The translations under genes were made by a program, and so were the position numbers. 64,000 nucleotides of DNA from DATFKA01 sp042095835 (GTDB lineage: Bacteria; Bacteroidota; Bacteroidia; Chitinophagales; Saprospiraceae), in NCBI GenBank assembly GCA_042095835.1, contig JBELML010000005.1, forward strand, positions 1-64,000, in the 5' to 3' direction. This document shows, piece by piece, positions 1 through 8,838 of this stretch (within the stretch, counting starts at the first letter, position 1; each line of letters starts with the position of its first letter). The notes beneath the pieces were generated by a model. The model saw only the letters and a program-made list of their open reading frames with translations. It was not told where the DNA came from and made no database searches.

Positions 1-541
1 ACAGCTTCCCTTTGTAACTGAAGAAGTTTAAGGTAACTTTTGGTTGGCTTACCTTTGTAGAATTGCTTAAAATACTTTCTTCTACCTCCATATATTTTTC
101 TGAAGCAAACGTGGATTCCAAAGCCTTGACTAAGACCCTGTCCTTTTGTGAACGAGCCTGGCTTTCATACATACAACCTGTGAAGGCTTCCCTGTGAAAA
201 AAATACTTGCCAATCAAATAAAGCTTCCGACAACGTTTATTTGTAATAGGACAAATGAAATACCAGATTAGTCCATTACCCAAGTTACTTGGAACACTAG
301 TCAGTCTTACCTCATATTTCAAAGGTTCGTTATTACAGGAATATTTCAAGATCAGAGTCCCAGATGTTTCTTCCATATTAACAGCTATAGAAACCTTGGC
401 AGTTACATGATCCCATTTTTGCCAGGTAATCTCACCGTTTTTTTGGGTCCAAGGTTTCAGATACTCCCACTTATTTAGATTGCTGGTGGAAAGGGTATGT
501 GCATCATCATAAAGCGTCGGGAAAGTTGGCTGTATCGGCAT
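1..541 (-). pseudogene. Partial hypothetical protein with Cys-rich segment, probable frameshift
   Basis: Reading the minus strand from an ATG at 541, the frame stays open for 180 codons to the window edge, so the gene is cut off. The product starts MPIQPTFPTLYDD and contains WYFICP, RCRKLYLIGKYFFHREAF and CMYESQARS. This resembles small Cys-rich proteins of accessory regions that I cannot name. Near position 86 the frame that continues is less protein-like (EVEESILSNSTKVSQ) than the +1 frame, which reads GGRRKYFKQFYKGKPTKSYL. I infer a one-base frameshift there, from decay or assembly error. The decayed gene just upstream at 587-835 is on the same strand. Function unknown. Confidence 0.5.
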
Positions 542-586
542 ATTTAAAAAATTCAAACCTAAATAATTCGGGAAGACTTATTCAGC

Positions 587-835
587 TTACCACTTTGAAG
601 ACCATCCCATATCTTCATCTTCATCCCTTTCTGAATGTACCGTTTGCACCTTTGGTAATACAAAAGGAAGAAATTTGTAAAGAACACTTACCCGTTTTTC
701 TGGTTCTAGTTCTTCTAAGGTTTCAGGAGGCCGTTCTAATTCTTGCTGAACCTAAACTTTAAGAGTTGACCGCAAGTTCTTTACAAGTGGCTTTTGTGGT
801 TTTAATACAACAATCTTGGCCTTCCTCATTACCAT
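587..835 (-). pseudogene. Small hypothetical protein interrupted by an in-frame TAG
   Basis: The minus-strand frame from ATG 835 (second ATG at 829) reads MVMRKAKIVVLKPQKPLVKN, then LRSTLKV and TAG (752-754, codon 28). It continues in the same frame as VQQELERPPETLEELEPEKR and KFLPFVLPKVQTVHSE to TAA at 587. Both halves look coding, and together they resemble short helical proteins of about 80 residues seen in Bacteroidota mobile regions. Without the TAG it would be 82 residues. It lies 45 bases upstream of another damaged gene on the same strand. The simplest reading is a nonsense mutation. No function is assigned. Confidence 0.55.
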
Positions 836-852
836 TTCGGCCTTAAATATTT

Positions 853-1332
853 TCAAGAACCTCTTGGCGGAGCTGGTTTTTTTTCTTTTTCTATAAGGAT
901 TTGATCAATAAATCTTTTTGCAAACCTTTCAAAATGAGGGATTTGAGTATCGTCTAAGATGTTTTTAATATCTTGTAGATGTTGATGAGTGATTTTTATT
1001 TTTTCTCCTTCTAGTTCTTGAAATTGACTTAGAATGTCTTCTTCATTGATGGCCATAGAAGGATCGATTAGGTTTTCAAAATAAGGCAATAGCAGTTTTT
1101 GCTGTTGATCATTAATGGATTTCGATTTTTGATAATGTTCTGTTGCTAATTTTCTAAAAGTAGTTACTTGTTGGCCTTCTAATTGGAGTAAATCAATGAC
1201 TTCTGACTGGAAATTTATGCCCTGCTTTGGCGGCGGAGGGCCAGGCTTTGTAAGAAAGAAAAAGGCAATAATCACCACATTGAGCAATAATAAACTCCAA
1301 GCTGCATATTTATAAAACTTGGCTTGATTCAT
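853..1332 (-). CDS. Membrane-anchored periplasmic Spy/CpxP-like protein
   Basis: 159 residues. One N-terminal membrane anchor (about residues 9-28) is followed by a Pro-rich spacer (KPGPPPPKQ) and an all-helical charged domain. The domain contains LQLEGQQVTTFRKLATEH and QIPHFERFAKRF, the Leu-x-x-x-Gln style of Spy/CpxP and heavy-metal-sensor proteins that bind misfolded proteins or metals in the periplasm. Its start overlaps the end of the anti-sigma gene by four bases (ATGA), so the two are translationally coupled. As the third gene of a sigma/anti-sigma operon it is probably the envelope sensor that modulates the anti-sigma factor, much as CnrX or ZraP-like proteins do. The helical fold and context support this; the ligand is unknown. 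Confidence 0.7.
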   Translation of the reverse strand: MNQAKFYKYAAWSLLLLNVVIIAFFFLTKPGPPPPKQGINFQSEVIDLLQLEGQQVTTFRKLATEHYQKSKSINDQQQKLLLPYFENLIDPSMAINEEDILSQFQELEGEKIKITHQHLQDIKNILDDTQIPHFERFAKRFIDQILIEKEKKPAPPRGS

Positions 1333-1631
1333 TTTTCATAAATTTGATAAGAAGAAATAAGTGACTGGCTATAACTCTCCATTGAGCCCTCTTCCCTGAC
1401 TGCTATCTCTTGGTTATTATTGTAATAAAATAAAGCAGAGGTGTTGAGGAATAATAGTAAGATAGCAGCTGCGGCAGCGTATCTTAAACGAGACATAGGA
1501 ATCACCTTTGGGCGAGGGGCCATTAATTGAGCATTAATTTTCTCGAATAGCTCCGGTCCTGGCTGCGCCCGCTGGCTGCCTTGCATACTTTGGAAGACCT
1601 CTTCTATCCATTTTTCCTTTTCGTCGTTCAT
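1329..1631 (-). CDS. Short anti-sigma factor, single membrane span
   Basis: 100 residues: a cytoplasmic N-terminal half (about 1-48, with WIEEVFQSMQGSQRAQP), one membrane segment (about 50-70, YAAAAAILLLFLNTSALFYY) and a short outer tail. This size and topology match the small anti-sigma factors encoded after ECF sigma genes in Bacteroidota. It starts 32 bases after the sigma gene and overlaps the Spy/CpxP-like gene by four bases. I infer that it holds the sigma factor at the inner membrane until the periplasmic partner signals. There is no zinc-binding HxxxCxxC motif, so it is not a ZAS-type anti-sigma factor. Confidence 0.65.
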   Translation of the reverse strand: MNDEKEKWIEEVFQSMQGSQRAQPGPELFEKINAQLMAPRPKVIPMSRLRYAAAAAILLLFLNTSALFYYNNNQEIAVREEGSMESYSQSLISSYQIYEK

Positions 1632-1663
1632 ATCCTATGTGGTTTTTGTAGTATAGACAATGA

Positions 1664-2224
1664 TTACTTTGATTTCCTTCGCTTCGAGTGGATATTTTCT
1701 AATTTGACCCTCATATTTTTCTTGGCTCGCTGTAGTAGAGACTCCACGGCTTTTAAGGTGACCTCCATGATGTCTGCTACTTCTTTTCTGGGTAAATCTT
1801 CGATATAGCTCAAAATAAATGCTGTTTTTTGTGTTTCGGACAGACCATCCATCGCTTTAAAAAGAGCTGCTGCCTTTTCCTTGTTTTCTAATAATACCCC
1901 AGGATGAACAAATTCTACCGACTCTCCAGTAGCTAGCTTATTTTTGAAAAGAGAGAATCTATTCTTTTTCTTTAAGTAATTGAGAGAGGTGTTGACCGTG
2001 ATTCGGTAAATCCAAGTATTCAAGGAGGACTCTCCTTTAAATACAGCGGCATTTTTAAATATTTTTACAAAGACATCTTGGGTGATTTCCTCCGCATCTT
2101 CCACATTTTTACTATAACTTAAAGCAGTATTGTACACCTTGTCAGCATACATCTGATACAGGGTAGAGAAGGCTTCCTTCTTACCAGCTGCAATTGATTG
2201 TATGATATCACCTTCTTGGGCCAA
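1664..2224 (-). CDS. ECF RNA polymerase sigma factor
   Basis: 186 residues. Sigma region 2 spans about residues 22-90, with DAEEITQDVFVKIFK and the DNA-melting helix LNTWIYRITVNTSLNYL. Sigma region 4 spans about 125-178, with LPRKEVADIMEVTLKAVESL as its helix-turn-helix. The start is TTG at 2224: no in-frame ATG lies upstream, and the next Met is at residue 25, inside region 2. It heads a three-gene operon with the anti-sigma and Spy/CpxP-like genes and is divergent from the protease at 2352. It probably redirects RNA polymerase under envelope stress; the regulon is not visible. Confidence 0.9.
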   Translation of the reverse strand: MAQEGDIIQSIAAGKKEAFSTLYQMYADKVYNTALSYSKNVEDAEEITQDVFVKIFKNAAVFKGESSLNTWIYRITVNTSLNYLKKKNRFSLFKNKLATGESVEFVHPGVLLENKEKAAALFKAMDGLSETQKTAFILSYIEDLPRKEVADIMEVTLKAVESLLQRAKKNMRVKLENIHSKRRKSK

Positions 2225-2306
2225 TGCGTATTAATTTAGATTTGGGTCTAAGTTCAGCACGAGGCCCTTAAGGTACGTAGGAGATTCATTTTCAGCACAT
2301 TTTAAA

Positions 2307-2335
2307 TTGAAAATTCCTAATTCCTTTTATCTTTA
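2307..2335 (+). promoter_or_regulatory. Possible Bacteroidota promoter before the S8 protease
   Basis: TTG at 2307-2309, an 18-base spacer and TATCTTTA at 2328-2335 resemble the Bacteroidota sigma-A pattern TTG-N19/20-TAnnTTTG, with one mismatch in the -7 box. Transcription would begin about 10 bases before the ATG at 2352. Weak evidence. Confidence 0.3.
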
Positions 2336-2351
2336 AGCAAACCAATGCATC

Positions 2352-4403
2352 ATGTACACCTATCAATACGGAGGCCAAAATGGCACTACCCATAAACTTG
2401 TAGAATCTAAAGATTTAGTGGTTGTGCGGACTAAAGAGAAGTCTTTGGAGGAGATGAATCTCAGTACACGTTCTCGATCTTTTTTGTCTAATATGATCCC
2501 TGTCTCCGCTTTCCCGGAAGCTTCGGTCAAAATATATCGAGTGTTAGACCCAGATCGCGATAGCCCGCTGAGGCGAAGGAATGAAATTCGTAAGCAATTT
2601 CCCACAGAGGATGGTGTTCGTTTCGCTGGGCGTGTTTTGAAAGATCCGGATACAGGTGCCATTAAAGTGTATACCGAGAACTTTTTTCTGAAATTTTATG
2701 ATCATCTAGACTTGGATCAATGTAGGACCCTACTGGTTGAAATGGGATTAGAAGAAAAAGAAAAACTTCAATTTGCCCATAATGCCTTTTTTGTAGAAGC
2801 TGTTGAAGGCACAGGTACACAAGTCTTTGAATTAGCTCAAGAATATTTGCAAAAAGCCGAGGTCGAGTTTTGTCATCCTGAAATTGTGGAGGAAAAAGCA
2901 GCTAAATCTATCCATTCAATGCAATGGCACCTGAAAACCACAGAGATTAATGGTCGGTCGATTCAACAACACGTGGAGGTAGAAGGGGCCTGGCAACACA
3001 ATAGGGGAGAGGGCATAACCATAGCGATTATCGATGATGGAGTGGACGTCAATCATCCTGAGTTTAGTCAAGCTGGTAAAATTGTAGCTCCACGAGATAC
3101 CGTTATTAATCGAGATAATGGCATGCCCAAGTTCTCTATGGAAAATCATGGTACTGCCTGTGCGGGTGTAGCTTGTGCAGCTGGTCTATTTGGTGCGACG
3201 GGGGTGGCTCCCGAAGCCAAATTGATGCCGATAAGAGCAGCGGGTTTAGGGTCGATGTCTGAGGCCAAAGCATTTCATTGGGCCGCTGATCATGGTGCTG
3301 ATGTCATTTCTTGTAGCTGGGGCCCAAGAGATGGTGTCTGGAATAACCCGAATGACCCTCGCCATACCAAATATTATCCTATGCCAGATAGTAGCCGATT
3401 GGCAATTGAATATGCCCTTACACACGGTCGCAATGGTAAGGGTTGTGTTATTGTATGGGCTGCGGGCAATGGCAATGAAGATACCAAATATGATGGCTAT
3501 GCCTCCTATGAAAAAGTGATCACTGTTTCGGCATGTAATGATCATGGCAAACGTAGCGTCTACAGTGATTATGGCGCTGCGGTTTGGTGTTGTTTTCCGA
3601 GTAATGATATCCATTATCCCTTATTCAATCACCCTAGACCTTTGACACCAGGGATTTGGACAACGGATCGGGTAGGAGAGGAAGGGTATAATCCTGGAGG
3701 CCTCGATGCGCCCTTGGAGTTTGGTGATGAAAAAGGAGACTATACGCCCAAATTTGGAGGAACCTCAAGCTCCTGCCCTGGTGTGGCCGGGATAGTGGCC
3801 TTGATGCTAAAAGCTAATCCAGCCTTAAGCTGGCAGCAGGTTAAAACCATCATACGAGCGTCTTGTGATCCTATTGATGCTGTTGAAGGACGATATAATG
3901 CAGAAGGACATAGTCTATTTTATGGCTACGGACGCATCAATGCCAGAAAAGCCGTAGAAAATGCACTAAAAAGCCAGGAACCAGTCGATCGATTTGATAT
4001 TAAAGGGACTGCCTTTTTTTCAAAAGGTTCGAGGGTCGCTTTACGGGAGGGGCAACTCACCATGGATGATCATCGTGCCAATCGATTTATTGGCCTTAAA
4101 CTTCATCTCACTCCTTTGCATCTAGACCTCGATATTCAGTATCGATTGTTTGTGACCAAACTTGGCGCAACGCCTTGGATGACCAATGGTTCTTTAGCAC
4201 AAACACCAGACAAAAGGAGAAAAGTGATTGGTTTTGCAATAAAGTTGTCTGGTAGACTAGCCAAGGATTATTCGGTGGTTTACCATGCGAAAATAAAGGG
4301 ACAAGAGAAATTGGCAGTAGGCCGTGACGGTAGTGTTTGTGGTACAGATGCGCGGCGAGGGAAATCGATTTTAGAAATTCAAATTGAAGTTGTAGCTAGA
4401 TAA
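2352..4403 (+). CDS. Subtilisin-like serine protease (S8)
   Basis: 683 residues. The S8 catalytic triad is visible: Asp228 in IAIIDDGVDVNHPEF, His266 in NHGTACAGVA and Ser472 in GGTSSSCPGVAG, with the oxyanion Asn in WAAGNGNED. A prodomain-like region of about 210 residues precedes the catalytic domain. The C-terminal 110 or so residues (FIGLKLHLTPLHLDLDIQYR, then a segment with WMTNGSLAQTPDKRRKVIGF) resemble the hydrophobic-W type of surface repeat. The start ATG at 2352 gives MYTYQYGGQNGTTHKL, which is not a signal peptide, and there is no T9SS tail. The enzyme may therefore be cytoplasmic or leave by another route. It is divergent from the ECF operon, so co-regulation is possible but unproven. 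Confidence 0.9.
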   Translation: MYTYQYGGQNGTTHKLVESKDLVVVRTKEKSLEEMNLSTRSRSFLSNMIPVSAFPEASVKIYRVLDPDRDSPLRRRNEIRKQFPTEDGVRFAGRVLKDPDTGAIKVYTENFFLKFYDHLDLDQCRTLLVEMGLEEKEKLQFAHNAFFVEAVEGTGTQVFELAQEYLQKAEVEFCHPEIVEEKAAKSIHSMQWHLKTTEINGRSIQQHVEVEGAWQHNRGEGITIAIIDDGVDVNHPEFSQAGKIVAPRDTVINRDNGMPKFSMENHGTACAGVACAAGLFGATGVAPEAKLMPIRAAGLGSMSEAKAFHWAADHGADVISCSWGPRDGVWNNPNDPRHTKYYPMPDSSRLAIEYALTHGRNGKGCVIVWAAGNGNEDTKYDGYASYEKVITVSACNDHGKRSVYSDYGAAVWCCFPSNDIHYPLFNHPRPLTPGIWTTDRVGEEGYNPGGLDAPLEFGDEKGDYTPKFGGTSSSCPGVAGIVALMLKANPALSWQQVKTIIRASCDPIDAVEGRYNAEGHSLFYGYGRINARKAVENALKSQEPVDRFDIKGTAFFSKGSRVALREGQLTMDDHRANRFIGLKLHLTPLHLDLDIQYRLFVTKLGATPWMTNGSLAQTPDKRRKVIGFAIKLSGRLAKDYSVVYHAKIKGQEKLAVGRDGSVCGTDARRGKSILEIQIEVVAR

Positions 4404-4484
4404 GGTCGAGGTGGTTTCAACTGATTAACAATGGGTTAATATCTTTGTCTTACATTTATGCATTATAAAAAGTCAAGCGCATTT

Positions 4485-5416
4485 ATGAATCGTCACTTAG
4501 CACCACTCAGTTCTACTTTCATCATAGCTTTAATGCTGTTTTCTTGTGGGAATACAGCTAATCAAGCAGAAGTAATAACGGATTCTACAAGCCCATCTAT
4601 TATGCAAGATTTTGATTGGCAAGGCCATCGCGGAGCTCGAGGCCTAGCTCCTGAGAATACGATACCAGCTTTTCTGAAGGCGCTTACTTTTCCTATTAAA
4701 ACTTTAGAGCTAGATGTGGTTATTGCTAAGGATGGAGGTGTGATTGTCTCCCATGAACCTTGGATGTCTCCTACCATTTGCCTTCAACCAGATGGGCAGG
4801 CCTTGAGTAAGAAACTAGATGAAGAGTTTAAAATTTTTGAACTATCTACTGCTGAAGTGCAGGCGTTTAATTGTGGCAAAGCACATCCTAGATTTCCAGA
4901 TCAAGTTGTCGAGCCGACTTTCAAACCTAGCTTGCAAGAAGTGATAGAGGCGGTAGAATCTTTTTGTAAAGAAAAAGGAAGAAAGTTGCCCCATTATAAC
5001 ATTGAAATCAAAAGTAAACCTACTTGGGATGGATTATTAACGCCATCACCAGCGATTTTTGCCCAACTCGTAGTCGATGTTATTCAAGCAAGTGGAATCC
5101 AGGGTCGAGCTTGTATACAATCTTTCGACCCCAGATCACTAGAAGCGGTACATAAGATTGAGCCATCCATCACGACGGCCTACTTAATAGATAAGCAAGT
5201 AGATATACAGCGGAATATGAGCTTACTAAGTTATCAACCTGAAATCTATAGTCCAAATCATGAGATTTTAACCAAGGCCATGGTAGAGGGTATTCACGAA
5301 ATGGGTATGCAAATAATCCCTTGGACAGTGAATGATAAAGCAACTATGCAAAAACTGATCAATATGGGCGTAGATGGCATTATCACTGATTATCCCAACT
5401 ACATTCCAGAGCTATA
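4485..5416 (+). CDS. Glycerophosphodiester phosphodiesterase lipoprotein (3' end in gap)
   Basis: GDPD-family TIM barrel that hydrolyses glycerophosphodiesters to an alcohol and glycerol 3-phosphate. Visible motifs are GHRGARGLAPENT (catalytic His, Glu of the metal site), LELDVV and SHEPWM (second His), with GVDGIITDYP near the C-terminus. I prefer ATG 4485 (MNRHLAPLSSTFIIALMLFSC, lipobox Cys at 21) because a TATCTTTG -7-like box at 4440-4447 would leave no leader for the ATG at 4458, which remains possible. The lipobox predicts a lipoprotein in the periplasm or outer membrane. The last few residues fall in the run of Ns, so the true stop is not seen. Confidence 0.88.
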
Positions 5417-5516
5417 NNNNNNNNNNNNNNNNNNNNNNNNNNNNNNNNNNNNNNNNNNNNNNNNNNNNNNNNNNNNNNNNNNNNNNNNNNNNNNNNNNNN
5501 NNNNNNNNNNNNNNNN
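5417..5516. other. Assembly gap of exactly 100 N
   Basis: A block of 100 Ns. The round number usually marks a scaffold join of unknown length. It removes the 3' ends of two converging genes, the GDPD lipoprotein and recQ, so any reading frame running through it is not real. Confidence 0.98.
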
Positions 5517-7648
5517 CTCTCCAAGCCATTCCGCTTCCAATAAGCTTGAGCTAGGCGGATTTTATTATAAGAGAATTCGCCATCAAATAGCTCATAAACT
5601 TCTTTCATCTTTATAGGTTGAGAGACCTGCTGAAGCCCTTTGACGATTTCATCTAACTCAGATTGGTGGAGGTGTTGACTCAAATCTATAGGATGACCTT
5701 TCTCATAGAGGTGGGCCAAATGACTAAACACCGTATTCGCATGAATACCTCTTTCTTGAGCGACCTCCTCAATGGAATGACCCTTTTTGAGCAGGTGTAG
5801 TGTGATTTGGTAAGTCGAACCTTTGATTCTGGTTTTATTTTCTCCGGCATAATCTAAAATGGCTGTTAGAAAGGTAGCGCCAAACTGCTTGAGTTTTTGC
5901 TCTCCAACCCCGTGTACCTGAAGCATCTGCATCTCCGTAAAGGGCTTTTTGCCAGACATATCAATCAAGGTGGCATCACTAAAGATACGGTAGGGTGGTA
6001 GTCCAGAGCTTTGAGCCAACTGTTTGCGCACTTGACGTAAAACTTGGAACAATTCCTCATCCACACTTTTCTTCTTGGTGACTTTTTTAGCGGCCTCTTT
6101 TTCCTCCTCCTGTCGTTTCCGGATTGTAGCTGGTTTGACCAACTCTACTTTTCGACCATCGAAGAGCACGGCTTTACTGCTTTCTGTAAGTCGGACTTGA
6201 TTTTGAAGATGATGGGCGATTTCTATGTAGCCGAGGTTTAATAATTGGAAAAGATATTGCTGCCAATGGCCGTAGGGTATATCTCGCCCCGCAGCGTAAG
6301 TTTTAATTTTGTGATAGTTATTTTGAATGATCTCCTTTCGGGCAGACCCTCTCAGCACGTCGATCAGAATGCCCATAGATACCTTTTGCTTGAGGCGATA
6401 AATAGCTGATAACGCTTTTTGCGAAATTACTGTTCCATCAAAGCTTTCAGGTGGATTTTTGCAGACATCACAATTGCCACAATCTTGGTCAAGGTCTTCG
6501 GAGAAGTAGCCTAATAGAATCCTCCTACGGCAGGCAGAGGCTTCCGCATATTGGCGCATGCGATCCAGTTTAGCTAGTTGGATCTCCTGGTTTTCGCTAT
6601 TATTATCAGAAAGGATATCGCGCATCATCATTACATCTTGGTAGCTGTAGAAGAGCAAGGTGTCTGCCTTGACTCCATCTCTTCCTGCGCGGCCTATTTC
6701 TTGGTAATAGCCTTCTAGGTTCTTCGGTAGATTATAGTGGATCACCCATCGAACGTTTGACTTATCGATCCCCATTCCGAATGCAATAGTAGCGCATACG
6801 ATGGGCACCGTATCATTGATAAAATCCTCCTGTACTTTGGCACGTTCTCTAGGGGCTAGTCCTGCATGATAGGCCCTTGCTTTATATCCTTTTTGTACAA
6901 GTTTGGAGGCTAGATTTTCAGTTGATTTACGACTGAGACAATAAACTATACCAGATTGGTCGGGTCGATCAGCTAAAAAGGCTAGTATTTGTTCCAGGCG
7001 TTTTTGGCCCGGTCGAACGGTTAAGCTCAAATTCGGTCGATCAAAGGAGGCGGTAAAGGTCTCCGGCTCCGTGAGTTTGAGTTGATGGATAATATCTTTT
7101 CGGGTAAGCTTATCTGCGGTAGCGGTCAAGGCGATGATAGGTAACTTAGGAAACTGCCTTTTTAGGAATTGGAGCTGGGTGTATTCTGGTCTGAAGTCAT
7201 GGCCCCAAGCAGATATACAATGTGCCTCATCAATGGCGATCATATTTAGAGGAGCCCTTTTTAGTACAGGTAAAAAGTTGCCAGAGGTAATCTTTTCTGG
7301 GGAGATATACAAGAGTTGTAAACCTCCTTTTATGAACTGATCCTCAGTTTCTCTAATTGCATCTAGCGACATCGAGCTATTGATAAATGCAGCCTTAATA
7401 CCATTGGCTTTTAAACCTTCAACTTGATCTTTCATTAAGGAGATAAGTGGTGAGATGACTAGGCAAGTGCCCTCCATGACAAGGCCAGGGATTTGATAAC
7501 AAATCGATTTCCCGCCACCAGTAGGCATAAGCACTACAGTATCCTTACCCTCAAATACAGATTGAATAATATCTTCCTGCATAGGGCGAAAACTGTCATA
7601 CCCATAATACTTTTTCAGTGCACGCTTGGCTTCCTTCAGTTGGTGCAT
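5517..7648 (-). CDS. recQ: ATP-dependent DNA helicase RecQ (C-terminus in gap)
   Basis: 3'-5' superfamily 2 helicase for DNA repair and recombination. In order: Q-motif FRPMQ (Gln24), Walker A MPTGGGKSICYQ (Lys47), DEAH box at 140-143 followed by CISAWGHDFRPEY, motif IV YCLSRKS, motif VI QEIGRAGRDG, a zinc-binding cysteine set (ACRRRILL, then DCGNCDVC), an RQC winged helix, an HRDC domain (ELFQVLRQVRKQLAQSSGLP) and a C-terminal HTH module (HSIEEVAQERGIHANTVFSH). About 710 residues are present and the last few are lost in the gap. The domain set is complete, so function is probably intact. It faces the GDPD gene tail to tail. Confidence 0.96.
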
Positions 7649-7860
7649 GTTATTCTTCTATTTGCGGATGCTTTGCAGCGAATATAAGACATTTTAAAAT
7701 AAAAAATATTAAAAATTGAATTAAAATAACTTTTTGTTGATCTTGTGTGTGGAGTGATGTTAAATGGATGGATGCTATAAGATCAATAAATCAAAATTAT
7801 CATTTTATTCTTTACCCAACGAATTTGTTTAAATATCCGTCTAGCTTTTTAAACGAGGAA

Positions 7861-8571
7861 ATGAGAATTATCTACGCTTTCTTTTCAATAGTGCTTTTCC
7901 CTTATTTTTCTTTGAGTTGCAGTTGTGTTGGTTTGGGAAGTTTTTGTGAAATATTGCCGGGGGCGATTCAGGCAGGGAGTTTAGTGGTACAAGGTTCTCC
8001 AATTCGAACGATTGGTCACGGAATGGAATTTGAAATCAAAGAAGTTATTGCTGGCTCGGTGGAGCGCCGTCGCATTATGATTTGGGGTGACCCCGGATAT
8101 TTGTGTAGAACTTATGTCACAGGATTTGAAAGAAAGGATGAACTTGTCTTGATTTTGGACCCTATTACCAGAGATCGAACTGAAAATTCTACGGGCGAGA
8201 CCGAGCGAGCTGGTGATTATGCGCTTTCTGGATGCGGAGAATTCTTTGTTTATTTAAACGGACGAAATAAAACAAAGCAGAATTGTTTTTCGATTAAGAA
8301 AAGTAGACCTGCTCCGCTTGAGGTTTTCCCTAATCCGACCAATGGCTCCTTCCGTTTATACCCATCTAGTGAGATTGCAATAGACAATATTGTTGAAGTG
8401 AAGGCTTTTAAGGCCAGCGGCCAATTGCTGAGCAGACCCATCCATTTCCGCCTTAGCGAACAAGATGGTAGTATAGTGGTAGATACCGAGGGCTGGAGGA
8501 ATAATCTCTATTTTATCGAAATTCGCACCCTCCAAAACAGGTGGCTAGCCAAAGTCATGGTCCTGCGATAA
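7861..8571 (+). CDS. T9SS-exported hypothetical protein (type A sorting domain)
   Basis: I place the start at ATG 7861, preceded by GAGGAA. It gives MRIIYAFFSIVLFPYFSLSC, a signal peptide; the open frame upstream to 7747 has no signal character. The body of about 140 residues has several cysteines (CSCVGLGSFCE, YLCRTY, SGCGEFF) and resembles NTR/TIMP-like secreted beta-barrel domains only weakly. The last 80 or so residues, beginning with PLEVFPNPTNGSFRLYP and ending in a basic strand, are a T9SS type A sorting domain. The protein should cross the outer membrane and be attached to, or released from, the cell surface. Specific function unknown. Confidence 0.72.
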   Translation: MRIIYAFFSIVLFPYFSLSCSCVGLGSFCEILPGAIQAGSLVVQGSPIRTIGHGMEFEIKEVIAGSVERRRIMIWGDPGYLCRTYVTGFERKDELVLILDPITRDRTENSTGETERAGDYALSGCGEFFVYLNGRNKTKQNCFSIKKSRPAPLEVFPNPTNGSFRLYPSSEIAIDNIVEVKAFKASGQLLSRPIHFRLSEQDGSIVVDTEGWRNNLYFIEIRTLQNRWLAKVMVLR

Positions 8572-8705
8572 GGGAAATACCCTGTTTAGGGTAGGTGTTG
8601 TCTTCCCTTGATTTGAAATATTTGTCTAACTTCGTCGATCCTTCTTATTTAAATAGTAGACCTATATCAAATCATAATTGACCTAAACACATTTCATGAA
8701 ATGAG

Positions 8706-8760
8706 CATAATCTTTTTTAATCATAAAATCACCAATCGGTGATGATTAAAAAAGATTATG
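8706..8760. repeat. Perfect 19-bp inverted repeat with inner stem
   Basis: CATAATCTTTTTTAATCAT (8706-8724) and its exact reverse complement (8742-8760) enclose a 17-base loop that itself contains CACC-AATC-GGTG (8730-8741). It lies between the T9SS protein gene (stop 8571) and the beta-solenoid gene (start 8839). It could be a terminator for the upstream gene or a 5' regulatory hairpin for the downstream gene. The A/T tracts within the arms would give U-rich RNA in either direction. Confidence 0.85.
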
Positions 8761-8838
8761 CGAAAGCGTAGCGGTTGCAGGTATTTAAAATTTCTGCAAG
8801 AACTTAAGCTTTTAAGCATTTGCACAAATTTTAAAAAC

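Noticed and set aside
499..762. 87-codon plus-strand open frame
   Set aside because: It is antisense to the damaged minus-strand genes, whose protein sequence is far more natural.
587..835. Stop-codon recoding of TAG
   Set aside because: TAG ends normal genes in this window (for example at 51847 and 53114), so a nonsense mutation or error is simpler.
5374..5616. Open frames crossing the N block
   Set aside because: Translations through unknown bases are meaningless.
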